64,000 nt of DNA from Kondoa malvinella (GCA_039545315.1 BCIM01000005.1:1146210-1210209); one strand, 5' to 3'. Shown: positions 1-11,553, counted from the stretch's first letter. Program-made: numbers and translations. Notes: generated from the sequence alone by a model not told the origin.

Positions 1-339
1 ATGCTCTCTCCGCCAAAGAGCCAAAGGGTAGACGAGTCTTTAGGATCAGGACACAAGGAAGCGTTTGCCCTTTTTGTAGGCATGGCAGATACAGACACGG
101 TGACTGTATGAGCGTTCTCCCATTCTTTGCGGTAATTTTCCAGCGTCTGCCAGCAAAGCAATGGGCCAATGATCGACACACGGCACACAATCTCTCACTT
201 CAAGTAGATCAGCTTCAGTCTCTATGCCTGCTTTCTTTTGCTGTCGTTTTGCCGTCTTGTCTGCTTTCGAGGCCACTTTGGCTCTTTTCTGCGCTTTCGC
301 TGCTTGTTTGGCGCTATCATTCTTCTTCTTCTTGGCCAT
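1..339 (-). CDS. KLHDC4/Kel3-like kelch-repeat protein, N-terminal part
   Basis: Only the N-terminus lies in the window; the gene runs off the left edge. Exon 1 (199–339) encodes 47 residues beginning MAKKKKND, a Lys/Ala-rich stretch. A 52 bp intron (147–198, GTGAGA…CAG) follows, and exon 2 continues with a run ending LWFGGE-like (seen as LWLFGGES), the first kelch blade. The charged start, a short helix with TLENYRKEWENA, and a first LFGGE motif are the layout of the conserved eukaryotic KLHDC4 family (yeast Kel3). The molecular role of this family is poorly known. The ATG at 339 is chosen because the upstream in-frame residues are not family-like and the Lys-rich start matches the family. 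The gene is in tandem with the Rad60-like gene, 158 bp away. Confidence 0.8.
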
Positions 340-497
340 CAATGGTATAGGATCTCTAGGTATGCTTCTAGCTGGGTATAGAAAATCGGTCGTTTGGAGG
401 AAGCGAGGAGAGAACCTGGAAATAACAACATGCACGCCAAGCGACCCGTACACAATACCAAATTATACATCCATAGTACATCCAAGAGATTGTACAC

Positions 498-2198
498 CTA
501 CTCCGATATGATGACTTCGACCAAGTCATCCTCTTCCACTTTCCGGCGTGATCAGCTTTCGTTTCGACTGTTATAACAGAAAAGCACACACACTCCGTCG
601 CGCTGAGCTTCATCTTCAAATCCAAAGGCTCATCATCAAACTCCAGCGTGCATTTCTGTTCCCAACCTGGATTCAACTTGCCGACCTGCTTCAGATAATG
701 CTTCAACACCGTTCGCAACGCCGTCTCCTTCGGTACAGCCAAACTGAGCGTATCCAAATCTTTACTTCGGACTTTCAAAGAAACTAATTCTTTCGGTGCT
801 GTAGGTGTTGATTCTGCAGCTGTTGGAGCAGGGAAAGAGGCATGTTGGTTTTGGAGCGAGGCTTTGGCTGCTTGTGGTGGCGGAGAAGGTTCACGTCTAT
901 CTCTTCGGGCTTTGACTTGTTCCCATATGGCAGCTTTGTATCCCTCTGTAGTATTCAATCAGTGATAGAAGAACCAGGCGCACGTAGGAACGCACTAAAT
1001 GTAGCTGAAGAGTATATTCGCAGCGACTCTGGCGTAGCGGAAGACCAGACTTGCATACCATTGTAAGTCAAGATTAGGTCGTCCTTGAGCGTATTCTTTT
1101 CTGCACAAACTTCATCAAAGACGCTTTGAAAGGAATTCCTCTGTCGATCGACGCAAATAGACGCATCAGTCAAGTCATATGGAACGTCATAATGTCGACC
1201 GACCAGACCGCAATCGACCTCCATTGGACTTTCCCAAACAGCCATTACTCTCTTGAGGTTCTCAGACGTAGCGAGATACTTGTTGGGATCTGCATGGGCG
1301 ATCATCTGAATCGTTATAGTGACCCGTTGCGTCGATTCCTCGTCGTGATGAGAAGGAGAACGCAATGGCCTCGAGCGACTTTCGGTTCTGGCTATTGATT
1401 CAGCAAAGCTTTGTAGCTCCGAGTCTTCTATTGCTTGTGCATAGTCTTGATCTTGTTGGTAGTCTAGATCTTGACCGTAGGCCTCCATGGAATTATATGG
1501 CTGCGGCCGCATACTGACATGGATGTAAGCAAAATTGCGAGGAAGCGAGTACAACGCACTCTAGTAGCTTGTGAGAATCTCGAAGTATATAGTCGGGAAG
1601 CTTGTCAGGCGGCGTGAGAGCTCTAGGACCTCTCTTAGGCTTTGATTTCTCCTGGGCTGCCTTCTTGGTATAGTTGGAATCGAGTACATCTTCGTCTGAT
1701 CCGACATCAGGGTCTTCATCTGATCTGTGATAACAAAGGTGAGAAGCAGCAGAACGATCCTGCGTTGAGATAGTCTACCTGATTCGCTTGGACGGAGAAG
1801 CGGTTCTCGTAGCTCTCGGGCGTTTCTTTGTCTTCTTCTTTGCTTTTGGCGAGTCGTCGTCAGTGTATTGTTCGTTATCGCTTGATGAGTTGATCAAGAC
1901 AACAGTAGCTTTCGACGTTTTGTCCTTGAACGGGTTCGACGAGTTGGCTTCATTCGAATCTACGCAGCAGCCAAAAGCACAAGCACGACAGTAAACACGA
2001 CAAGATCTTTGAAGAGATAGCGCAAAGCGGGAAGAGACCTTGACGCAACAGTCGACCTTTGCTCGTAACAAACGAAATATCCTTTCGTCTCATAAAGAAA
2101 TCATCTTCTGCGTCTGGCTGGGCCGCCGTGCTGGTGCTCGCGGTTGGGACGGCGCTGGTCTTTCTAGAAGAGGGTTTGGGCTTGAATCGCCCCGACAT
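498..2198 (-). CDS. Rad60/Esc2/NIP45-type protein with two SUMO-like domains
   Basis: Six exons can be joined in frame: 2039–2198, 1779–1959, 1560–1724, 996–1513, 592–945 and 498–538, with introns of 46–79 bp. The N-terminal part is disordered and charged (Ser/Asp/Glu stretches, KKKTKKRPR). A first SUMO-like domain begins near RVTITIQMIAHAD and a second ends in the sequence EEDDLVEVIISE. That ending is the hallmark of the Rad60-SLD domain, whose last strand reads DLVEVII. Family members (fission yeast Rad60, budding yeast Esc2) act in the nucleus with the SUMO pathway and Smc5/6 in recombination repair. That function is known for the family, not shown here. The gene is divergent from the GT64 gene, with 88 bp between start codons. 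It has a weak GTCTCT donor in intron 1. Confidence 0.8.
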
Positions 2199-2286
2199 GC
2201 TTGTTTGTTGACAAGAAGCATTGGATTAGGCGATCACAGAGTCATTGGAAGTAGAAGTACAACAGCGAAGACTGCAGCCAGCAGAA
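2199..2286. promoter_or_regulatory. 88 bp shared promoter between Rad60-like and GT64 genes
   Basis: The two start codons (2198 minus, 2287 plus) point away from each other with only 88 bp between them. Both promoters and both 5' leaders must lie here or overlap the neighbouring coding sequence. I see no clear TATA box. Confidence 0.5.
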
Positions 2287-3363
2287 TGATCAAGAGACAA
2301 GTCCAGTCGCCTGTCTGGTTTCGCGTCGCAAGAGCAATTCTCGCCTTGATCGGATGCCTATACATCTCTCGAGATGTCTTTTCCCTCTTCAAGTCGCCTG
2401 CTCTAGTTCAGAACAAGCAGCAGATCCCCCAATCTAGCTTGCAGAACGTCTCTGACAAGTACACGTTAGCGATTTCTTTGCTGCACTTCAACATCCGCTC
2501 ATGCTTCTGCAGGGTCGTAATGGCGACCTACAAGCGTCTCGACAACCTTGAGCGGATCGCTAAAGCCTACTCCTCGGGAAAATACACGTCGGTCGACCGT
2601 GTGATCATCATCTGGCAAGACAACACAACTTCTCCGCCGGACTGGCTACTCCCTCTCGAGAAACAGCCCATTCCTGTACACGTCAGAAGATCTAAAGTCA
2701 ACTCAATGAATGAACGCTTTCGCTTAGACCCTCGGATCCGCACAGAAGCTGTCTTCATGGTCGATGATGATCTCAATATTCAATCCAGTGATCTGGAGCT
2801 AGCATTTCAGACTTGGAAAGCGTTGGGCAAGGATCAGCGAATCGTCGGCTTCACAGCTAGAGACTACAAGCTTTCGGATGATCGAATGACCTATATGCCT
2901 TTTGTCGCCAAAAGCTATTCTATGATCCTCAGCAACGCAGCTTTCTTGCATCGCAGCTTTTTCGAGTATTATTGGTCTGATGCTATACGGCCATATCGAG
3001 AGTGTGTTGATGAAGGTCAGTCGTCGCTATGTGCTATTCACCAGCCTGACTTTTGCTGCACAAGTATTCAACTGCGACGATCTCCTTATCAACTTCCTCG
3101 CCTCAAACCTTACAGCACAACCTCCGCTTCTCTTCCAACCTGCTCGCCATGTCCTCAGCTATCCAGATAAAACTGGGCTTTGGCAACGTCCAGATCACTT
3201 CGAGACTCGCACGCAATGTTTGAATCGATTTGCGCAAATGATGGGTCGGAACCCGCTGGTGCAGACGAAATGGAGTGTAGGAGCAGATATTAAGGACAGG
3301 CAGCGGGAGATGACGGATCTGAGCGAGACGGTGGAAAGTCATGAATGGATTAGGGTGGATTAA
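2287..3363 (+). CDS. GT64 exostosin-like glycosyltransferase (EXTL2 type)
   Basis: Three exons: 2287–2458, 2513–3015 and 3065–3363, with introns of 54 and 49 bp. The N-terminus has a basic start and one hydrophobic segment (about residues 11–35), a type II signal anchor placing the catalytic domain in the Golgi lumen. After the first joint the protein reads VVMATYKRLDNL, the opening strand of GT64. VDDDL is the nucleotide-sugar/Mn-binding DxD-type motif, and NCDDLLINFLAS matches the conserved NCED-x-x-MNF region near the C-terminus. In animals this family transfers GlcNAc or GalNAc in heparan sulfate assembly. Fungi lack heparan sulfate, so the acceptor here is unknown. It appears intact. Confidence 0.85.
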
Positions 3364-3406
3364 AGAGACGGCAATTAGGCAGCTTCGACGTAACAAACAC
3401 AAGGCA

Positions 3407-3437
3407 GACCAGGAGCACAGTGTGAGCTGCCAATGAT
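3407..3437 (+). repeat. 31 bp dispersed repeat, copy 1
   Basis: This matches 5452–5482 at 29 of 31 positions; similarity weakens but continues a few bases upstream. It lies just after the GT64 stop codon. Confidence 0.5.
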
Positions 3438-3582
3438 CACTTCTTCACACTTGCTTTCGTCGGTTTCAGTTCTTTGCGCGTCGAGCAAGACGGCCGACGA
3501 GAATGAGGTTGTTTGAGAGCAACAACGAGTCGGCGTCAAGAGCTCACTTGTAGTCTCTCTATCTTCAGGCTATCTCCAGGGC

Positions 3583-4014
3583 TTGCCTGAGCACCCGAGT
3601 CTGCGTCTAGCTAAGCAGCTTCTCCCATTCAGGTCTGATCCGTACTACGAGCGACGAGCAAGCAAGGGAACGCTTGAGAAGTACTTCAACGCACGACTAG
3701 CCGAAGAAAGCGAGATGCTCGAAGTTCCCGATGAAATAGACGAAAGCAATTGCGACGAGGTGATCACTGCTTTGTTTCATGCTCTGAAGAAGGAACCGCG
3801 TGCTGTCGCTCTGCTGTCAACGCCTCTTATCTTTCGAGAAGATCTTCCTGTATCGTTCTGCCGACTGAGCGCTGTCGAATTGACTTCCTGGACTCTCTTC
3901 TGGAAGGATCGCAATGAAGATGTTGTTCGCTTGGTGTTATGGAGCATTTCAGCTATGTTGCCGTATTTTACAACCCCGCTCAAACCATCCCTTCACATCA
4001 GGGAAACTGCCTGA
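3583..4014 (+). CDS. Hypothetical protein fragment, model unresolved
   Basis: An open frame of about 140 codons follows the GT64 gene on the same strand. It has normal-looking amphipathic composition (for example LAKQLLPFRSDPYYERRASK and EEVPDE-like acidic stretches), but I do not recognise it. The frame is open upstream to about 3516 without a convincing ATG, so at least one 5' exon is missing from the model. The 3' end may also splice into a second frame that stays open to about 4190. Treat the boundaries as those of the open frame only. Chance ORF is a real alternative. Confidence 0.3.
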   Translation: MPEHPSLRLAKQLLPFRSDPYYERRASKGTLEKYFNARLAEESEMLEVPDEIDESNCDEVITALFHALKKEPRAVALLSTPLIFREDLPVSFCRLSAVELTSWTLFWKDRNEDVVRLVLWSISAMLPYFTTPLKPSLHIRETA

Positions 4015-4210
4015 GGGCTACCCGCGGATTCGAGCATGTTGATGCTGAGTCAACGCGCTTCGCCGGGCGACACTGTCCAAACATGAGCAAGTTTTGCTTC
4101 CTTCCATTACTGTACACTCACATTGCTGCTGTTACTGTTGCAGCTATCAGCACAGCCCATCAGAAGATGAACGAACACCCTCACCAGTAAAGAGCGTATT
4201 GGGCGCCGTG

Positions 4211-4476
4211 CTAGCCAGCATGTTTCTCCAGCTCCTTCTGAAGCGCAGAGACACCATGGTTAGCCAAGGACAACAGCTGACTTGGAAGCACTCACCTTGA
4301 AGAACATTGCGCTTGACGCTTCTTCCAAAGTGACTGAATTGGCCATTTGTGCTTGACCCTCGCCTGTCAGATCATCAGCTATTTCCGTCCAAGTACACCG
4401 TCTGGACTACTCACTTGGCATAACCTGCTAGATGATCAGCGGCCAATACGAACTGACAAGTTGCACGACTTACCAT
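4211..4476 (-). CDS. Possible very small spliced gene (about 36 aa)
   Basis: Three good introns can be placed on the minus strand (GTAAGT…TAG, GTGAGT…CAG, GTGAGT…CAG). They join an ATG at 4476 to a short product containing MANSVTLEEASSAMFFKK and ending ELEKHAG. The donors are consensus, but the protein is tiny and I recognise no family. A longer upstream start on this strand (ATG at 4678) gives the wrong frame after splicing. It would also overlap, on the opposite strand, the ATG of the basic-protein gene at 4677. A non-coding spliced transcript is equally possible. Confidence 0.2.
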
Positions 4477-4676
4477 CCTTTAGACCGGCTGTTGTTGCTG
4501 CACGCAAGTCACTAGCCTGACACGAAGCGGCAATGCAGAGGGTGATGGTGCGAAAGAAGAACCTCAAGAAGCTTTTCTGCCTTTTATGCTGCGCCAACAC
4601 GAGGCTGACGTCAATTGCCCTCTTCTCTCGAATGTTCTGCGCCTTGACCTTCCTTTCAGCTTGAACCAGTACAGTC

Positions 4677-5481
4677 ATGGCCAAACGCAAGAAATCAGAC
4701 AAGCCTGCAGGCAGCCGAAAGAAGCGCAAGGTGCAGGTTACGCCGGAGACAGTGAGTGACTAGATTGATATCTTTTGATGTAACTCTCACCCCTCACCAG
4801 ACAGAAGCCCGATTGCCAATGACTGATCTCGATGGTAGGTCTCCTCATTCACGCTTGCCAAAAGGTTTAACATTCGTAACGGCAGGTCACATGTTTGCAC
4901 CCGTCCGCCGCTCGCTTTGCTAGCGCTCACCTGCTAAACCAATTCTCGTACGCAGTTGGGCCCCTTCTCTAGAGGCAAATTTAGGCCAGGAGAAGACGCG
5001 CTGGACACGCAGTGCTGGCGAAATAGTTGGAGAGCACTCCGCTATATCTATTACACTGTCTGTGAGCTGGAGTTCTTTCGTCGCGCCGATGTACGCTGAA
5101 ATGCCCTCGCAGCCAACGTTCGAATGCAAGAGGGCGAGGCGGAAATACTTGACTCAGAGATACTTGATCAGTACGAAACTTCAATGGAGTCGATCCCATG
5201 GCCTGACCTAGGTACGTGTCTCCCTTCCTGCCAGCGGATTGTCACGGCTTACAGATGGTGCAGACTTTCGTTCTTCTATCAGTCCTGATGATGCTCTGGA
5301 GGTGGACGATCTGGCTATGGGTGTGTGTCGCTTATACCGAAGCCAGTCTGATGCTGATCGACGGTTCAGCTCGCCTCAATCTGCACGAGCGATCGCAAGC
5401 ACAAGCGATCAGCAGAGAATCCAACCATCAGCATATCGAGTCAGCAAGGGAGACCAGGAGCACATTGTGATCTGCCAATGA
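4677..5481 (+). CDS. Short basic nuclear-type protein, function unknown
   Basis: Six exons join without a frame break: 4677–4751, 4801–4834, 4886–4902, 4956–5061, 5113–5211 and 5255–5481. This gives about 185 residues. The N-terminus is strongly basic (MAKRKKSDKPAGSRKKRK), resembling a nuclear localisation signal. The middle has GPFSRGKFRPGED and a Trp-containing helix (RNSWRALRYIYY), faintly like the start of a Myb/SANT helix, but too weak to call. The C-terminal third is acidic then Ser/Gln-rich. A 17 bp exon (4886–4902) and a GTCCGC donor are unusual. An alternative donor at GTGTGT near 5319 would change the last 50 residues. I do not recognise a family. Confidence 0.55.
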
Positions 5482-5482
5482 T
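5452..5482 (+). repeat. 31 bp dispersed repeat, copy 2
   Basis: This is the partner of 3407–3437. Here it covers the last codons and stop of the predicted basic-protein gene. Confidence 0.5.
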
Positions 5483-5782
5483 GCGGACGAAGATGGCGGA
5501 AGATTAGATCGCGGGAGATCAGATGTTTAGCGACTGGTAAGATCCCTTCCCTTTGATGCCATTCACTCTCGACTGATCTGCGCTCATGCAGTCCAAGGCA
5601 TGCTGCAGCTGGGCTTTGCAGCGCCGAGTACCTGAGATTGCCCAGTCAAGCGTTGCTTGTACATGAAAGCAAGGGATGGAAAGCTTGTCTCAACTTGTCC
5701 AATACATTACGAATAAAGCCCAACACCATCTGAACGAAATACGACCGTAATTACTGTACAATGCCTATTGAATAATACACCA

Positions 5783-7979
5783 TTAATTGGAACTACCGAA
5801 AAGCGCTCGCTCGCTGCCTCCTTCTGGTCGCGGACGAGGTCGACTGACCACTGATGCGGCTATCGACGGAACAGATGGCAAACTGACGAGATCCCCGCCG
5901 CAAGTGCATCCACACGAATCGCAAGTCTGCTTCAACCATCAGTCAAATAACAAGCATCAAGATGATGCTTACTTTGCCAGACCTGCTAGCATCTCGCTGC
6001 TGCCTGAGCATATCTACCTCATTCTCCAACTTTCTCATCTGCTGCTCCATCTCCCATAGCTGGCCCTTCCAAGCCTGCTGAGCATTTGACAGCTTGTCTT
6101 GCATTGAGGGTGTCTGAGGCGGAAAGAGCGGAGTTGAAGGCGTTGTTTCGCGCGAATCGAAAAAGTCGCTGCCTGAATAAGCAGACATTGGTGACTTTGG
6201 CGCAATTGGAGAAGATGCCTTTCCTTCTTCTTTCAAATTGACAAGCAGGTTCTGAGCAAAGTTGTGCGAAAACGCCATGGAAACCGGTCGAAGTGACAGA
6301 CTAGGGGCTGGAAGAGTCTCACTGCCAGGCTTGTGTATCCGATCATGTGGGTTTGGCTGGGGTGGAGCAAGAAAGCTAACATTGCCTAAGCGAGGTGATG
6401 GCGATGGAAGTAGAAGTGGCCTTTCGATGCTTCTGGACTGTTCAGCTTGTGAAAAGGTAGTCAGATTCGGAGGAGCAGACCGAAGAGCCGTTGACGGAAG
6501 AGGAGGTAAAGGCATTGGCGGAGCTGAGACTAGTTGTGTCTGCTGATCGTCTTTCCGATTGAACAGCTTGAGGAAACCACTCTTCTTGTTTTTCAATTGC
6601 TTCGGTGCACTCGATGAAGCATAACTATCATTCGTGTCTGTGCTATACTTTCTGCGTTCTTCCATATCGTGTGTAAATGGCGTCTTCTTTTCCCGTTCAC
6701 GAGCAGCATCAAGCGAGACCAGGTTGAAGTGATTTGGAACCGGGGCTTCTTGTCGAGCAAGCACCTTCTTGGCCGACACTGGAGATTCTCCGTCTTGTGT
6801 CGTAACATCAGAAGCAAGAGAAGAATGAGATGTAGATGAAGTAAGATCGCCTGTCGAATTGAGTGAAGAAGAGCGAGGCATCGAGCTTGTTGTGGTAGAA
6901 CTAGCGGGAGAGACGACATGCGCTAGTGGATCTGAAGTACGTTCTTCTGGCGTTTGCTGAATTTTGCGTTGAGTCGGAATGGGAGGTAAAGCACCTCTAG
7001 GCGGTGGAAAAGTAGTGATGGACATGGGTATCGGTGTCTTTTGCGATTCATTCTTGCGCCGCATAGCAATAGTCGGCTTCGACGACATTTCTTCAGGTCG
7101 GAATTGAGGTGGTGGCACTCGCACACTGTCAAGAGACGGCCTGACTTTGGCCGTTGCGTTCGAGCTTGCGCGACCAAAGGCTTCCTTCACACTTCTACCC
7201 TTGGATGCCATTTTGCCCTCATCCTTTGACCATATATCTTGCCTATTGGACTTCTCCTCTTCTGTATCCCACGGAGGAGGCGAAATGAGCTTCATCTTGG
7301 GTGCAAGATAAGATTGCATGCGCTGATTCTTCGCTGGACCTGGAAGCATTTTGCCATAACCTGCCAAGGGAAGGTCGTCATTCGTACTGTTGTTTGATTG
7401 CGAGGAAGAAGTAGAGTCGATGGACGAGTGACGTCGCGCTGGAGGAGCTCGAGGCATCTGGATTTCTTTGGCTCTGACGATAGGTGCTCGAGGTTTTGGC
7501 ATTGTGAAGGCTTCCACGTCGGCGCTCATTTGGATAGCTAGGCCGTGCTCTCTGTTCGATACCAAAGTGGGCTTGAAGACGGCTGAACTGGAATGCACTA
7601 AGGGATCAAGAACCGGTGATCGAATGACTGCTTCGCGAATGCTGGCCATAGAAGGAGAGTATTCACTGCCAGACATGCTTTCCGCCGAGCTGAACGAGTT
7701 GCCATGAAAAGGACCTTGCGGCGTAGCTATGTATTCGACATCTGGCGTTGTAGGACTCCGCCCGGTAGCAACAGACGACGTCGTCCATATTTCCGAATCG
7801 AAAGATGCTCTGGAGCTGAGTACACCTAAAGGTGACGCGTAAGGATGCAAGCTCTTGGTACCTTCGCCTGCGCGTTGTTTATCTGCATGAGAACCTCGTT
7901 GCTTGAGCAGTCCTTCGATGTCGTATGAGGTAGGAATTGCAGCAGCCATGGCGTCTGTCTCTAGGCCGTATTGTAGCAA
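5783..7979 (-). CDS. Long disordered Ser/Pro-rich protein with coiled coil and Cys-rich tail
   Basis: One main exon (down to about 5960) encodes about 670 residues. They are dominated by Ser, Pro, Thr and Lys, with polyproline patches (APPMPLPPLP, TFPPPRGALPPIP), suggesting a scaffold with SH3 or phospho-binding partners. Near the C-terminus comes a short coiled coil (WEMEQQMRKLENEVDMLRQQ), then a GTAAGC intron and a last exon starting TCDSCGCTCGG, four cysteines in twelve residues. The stop is at 5783. The ATG at 7979 or 7949 is possible. The frame is also open upstream through a plausible intron to an exon near 8066–8269, so the true N-terminus may be longer. I recognise no named family; a cytoskeletal or polarity scaffold is only a guess. 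Confidence 0.7.
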
Positions 7980-8406
7980 GAGAAGCCAGAACGTTTGCTG
8001 CCCAGCGAAACTTCGAATCCTGACAATAACATGTCAAATAGGCTGGAATGTCGATCTGCTGAAGCTCACCTAAGGGGCTCGCAGTCTGAGTCTAGATTAG
8101 AAAGCCAGATCTTGCAATGAGTCTTCAAGTGCCTCGAGTTGCTGCATGCACCCGAGGAAAGATTCGACGCGCAGAGTGCTTGCCGCTTTTTGACTGTGCA
8201 GCAATGGAGTACCGGATAGGCAGTGAGGGTGATTGCTATTATATACAGCTGGAAGTACGAATACAGCAAAGAATAAAGAGGTCGAGGTCAAGGGACAACA
8301 GTGCGGGGTAAACCTCCAATGAGCAAGGACAAGATTACAGGTGAAAACTGATCTGCATTAAACGGATAGCCCCCAGGGCATAATACAATGTCCATGATGT
8401 TACAAT
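7980..8406. other. Gap between the scaffold gene and the GH5 gene
   Basis: It may hold a 5' exon of the minus-strand scaffold gene. A GTGAGC…CAG intron near 8018–8069 joins an upstream open frame to the main exon without a stop. Otherwise I see nothing definite. Confidence 0.3.
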
Positions 8407-11400
8407 CTATACTCTTGGCTGAGGTGCAGGCGTCCGCACAGCCCTTGCCATTCGCTCGCGTACCGCTGCTGGTCCAGTGCAAGGCGCATCGGGTGTAGGG
8501 AGGCCAGCGCCACTGTATGCGTTGAGATAGGAGCAGCCTGAAATGGGTACCATGTAGGCAGCTGTGTCTGATGGGTTGAGCCACCCGTTGCCAACATTGG
8601 TCGCGTTCCCGGTCGCGAAGGCACCAGTCGGTGTCGGCGGAGGAGCCAGAGTGATAATGGAGCCAGTAGCTGTCAACACCGGCAGATTGGCGACGTCTGG
8701 AATGTTGGTCAAGGCAGGCGGCCAGACTGAGTAGTTTGCCGTCACGCTCTGTGAAATTCAGTAAATAGTGAGCAGAGCTGCTGCACACGAAGGTATCGAC
8801 CCACAGCAGGTATATCATACGAGTCAGCCTCGCCGACCATGTTTGCGGCCAAGGGTGGTGTCCACTGGATGTTGGTCTTGCCAGGCAAATCGAGATCAGC
8901 TGCCAAAGCATCGCAAGCTCCAAGATAGGCCTGTGGTCTTGGATCTGCTGGAACGTAGCCTTCTTTCAAGCCAAGGGAGTACGACCAGAGCGGATTAGGT
9001 ACTTGACCGGTACTGTTCTGCCCGATCTTCCCTATGATATGCCACTCAACGTAAGCATTCGAAGTGCTGTCGTTAGCTGTACTGACATGTCCAAAAGAAC
9101 CATGATCTTGTAGCATCTGTACACCCTGTTAGGTTGAGGGCGAAAAGTGAAACCTGAAGACTGACCCCAGTAGGCAGTCATCATCTGCTTTGTCTGAACC
9201 TTGAATTCGTCCGAGAAGTTGTCGACGTTAGTGAAAGTCTCGCAGCTGCCATACGATCGCTCATTGGGTGTTTCGGTCTACAAATGGCCGTCAGCTACTT
9301 GCGACAGCAAGAATAGACGACTCACAGTATTGTAAGATCCGTCAAAGTGAGCACCGAGACCAACACCGTTCAGATACCTGAATGCCAGACCAATCAGCAA
9401 TGTGGATCGCACACCGTGATCTGACTCACTGGCCACAGTCATTAGTCGCCAGCGACCATTCGCCCGCTTCCACGAAACCAAAGTCTTGGACTGTGCATCA
9501 AAATACACAATCAGAGACCAGCAAATTTGACATGCGACTCTGACATACAAGTTCTGCCAAAAGAAAAAACAATCATGAGTTTCGGGTTCAATTGGCTTAA
9601 CAAAGAGAGCTCACTGATTGTATTGCGATGCCCACCATTGACAAGGGCTGTGTGAGCAATGACTCAGCTGAACACATTTTGAATGCTGCCAAGCATGAAT
9701 CACTCACCGAGTGACCAACGACTGGTAAGAATCGCCGAAACTATCGGCGGTGAATGCGAGGTAGTGATGCGATTCTATAGTGGACATTGGTCAAAGTCTT
9801 CGGGCTGAAGTAAAACGACGGCGTACCTAGGCCCAAGCGATCTGCCCCTTGCATGAAGCCATAGAAGGAAGCTTGTGACGAGAATCTATCTCAACTGTCA
9901 GCTATTTTTTGAACGCAAGGAAGAAAGACTGACCCATCTTGAAGCATGATCATCGGTCCATTGCCCTTTCCTGTTCCAGTGATACCTCTGACCGTCTCGT
10001 ATACTTGTCGGTAGCTAAATCGCCTGTCAGTGACCTGATATTGGCAATCGACGACAGACATACAAAGACTGCATAGGTAATTGACCGATCGCATATTCTT
10101 GATACGGCTCGTTGACCGGCATCATCGCTACAGCCACATTGGAGTATTGCGGTTGCGCGATGAACTCGGTGATGGTGCGAATGTAGTTGAGCGTTCTTTG
10201 TGCATTTGTAATGCCCATGATACCTGGTTTTACCATTAAGACGGATTTGGAAACACGGGTAGGGGCTGACCTGCGAGCCAATTGATTGATCCGAATTTAC
10301 CACTATGATTTAAGCCATTCTGGGAGCCAGGTACAGCGTGCAGATCAACTTGTACTCGCAGACCATACTTTCTCGCCCAGTTTAGACCTCTGTTTTTTTT
10401 CGTCATCAGCTCGAATCCCGCTAATGAAAGTCAGCGACTGGCACTCACTTGACGAAATACTGCCACGACACGCCCTCCAAGAATGCTTCATCGTCGTATG
10501 TTTCGACCGCCCAGTACCCCAAAGGCATACGAATCCAATTCAAACCTGCTCCAGCAATCTCGGCGAAATCTTGCTCGGTTATGAAGGTTTCATAGTGCTC
10601 TGTCATGGCGGCAGTAAGGTTATCTCCTAACCGAATAGAGAGATCCCATTCGTCAATTATTTGCTGTACAAGTTTTCAGCGAAAAATAAAGACTCAGAGA
10701 CGAGTCGGTACGTACATTATCGTAGCTGTCGAACATGGCAGGAACGATGAATGGCTCGAGCACTAGCCACCCGCCGAGATTGACGCCGCTGTAATTAGAA
10801 AGAAAAGAAGAAAAAAAGAGAGAGAGGGAAGGACAGGTAAGCGAGGGTCCTACAACTACAGCCGCACTTACTTGATCTTGTCACTAGAGTAATCCCATTG
10901 TTGATTGAGCGGTGGTGTATCATTGTTTGCTCGAGCAGAGTCGTCATACGGCCGCGAGACCCAATGTCCGCCATACGGATTGGTGTAGATGAACTTGTTG
11001 CCATTCCTGTACAGCTCTGAGTACGGTTCCACGCTCTGATTGGCTGGACGCACTCCATTGTGATGGTTGTACCATCCCCTCCCTCTCCTGCTTTTTGAGC
11101 AGCCTCGTCGTCCACAGGCGCTTCTGTGCTCTTATCCGAAGATGAAGACCCGCTTGAAGAGCTATCACTGTCGCCGCTTCGACCAAATACGCCTCCCAAG
11201 ACACCCGCCAATACAATCACAGCAACAATTGCGCCTCCTCCAATCAAAATCTTCTTTCTTAAGCTCCAGCCTGCAATTCCGCTTGGTTTGGCAGTGCTCT
11301 GTCTCAATGGACTGCCATAGCCTGCTTCTTCCTTGGGTAAATGCAAAGCCGATTCTGAAGTGCCATAGCCATATTTGCCCGTCATCATGCTTCCTTCGCG

Positions 11401-11553
11401 CGTGCTGAAGTCACCGTCTGAGCCGCTTTGGTGGAAAGGAGGCAGCGCAGGGCTATGCATGGGCGAATGGTCAGAGTACGTGTTGTCTCGTAACGGATAT
11501 TCGTCGGCTGAAGAGAGCTCATTTGGCGCAACGCCTTGATACGTCGCGGCCAT
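8407..11553 (-). CDS. Membrane-anchored GH5 exo-beta-1,3-glucanase
   Basis: The first exon encodes a cytosolic Ser/Pro-rich tail and one transmembrane segment (ILIGGGAIVAVIVLAGVLGG), then a Ser-rich stalk: a type II plasma membrane protein. The lumenal part, spread over many short exons, reads as the fungal ExgA/Exg family of GH5. It has GVNLGGWLV-type strands near 10795, then MMPVNEPY, in which Glu of NEP is the acid/base. GEWSLATNDCGQ supplies the nucleophile Glu, followed by YLNGVGLGAHFDGSYNT. The family trims beta-1,3-glucan in the cell wall. The stop is at 8407. The joint around 11050–11150 (stalk to catalytic domain) needs an intron with a weak GTCTTC donor to keep frame, so that part is uncertain. 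Exon joints elsewhere were not all fixed. Confidence 0.85.

Noticed and set aside
4436..4729. A 97-codon minus-strand frame starting with MRFFRLPAGLSD
   Set aside because: Its start overlaps the antisense of the basic-protein gene, and its frame does not continue across the consensus introns below it.
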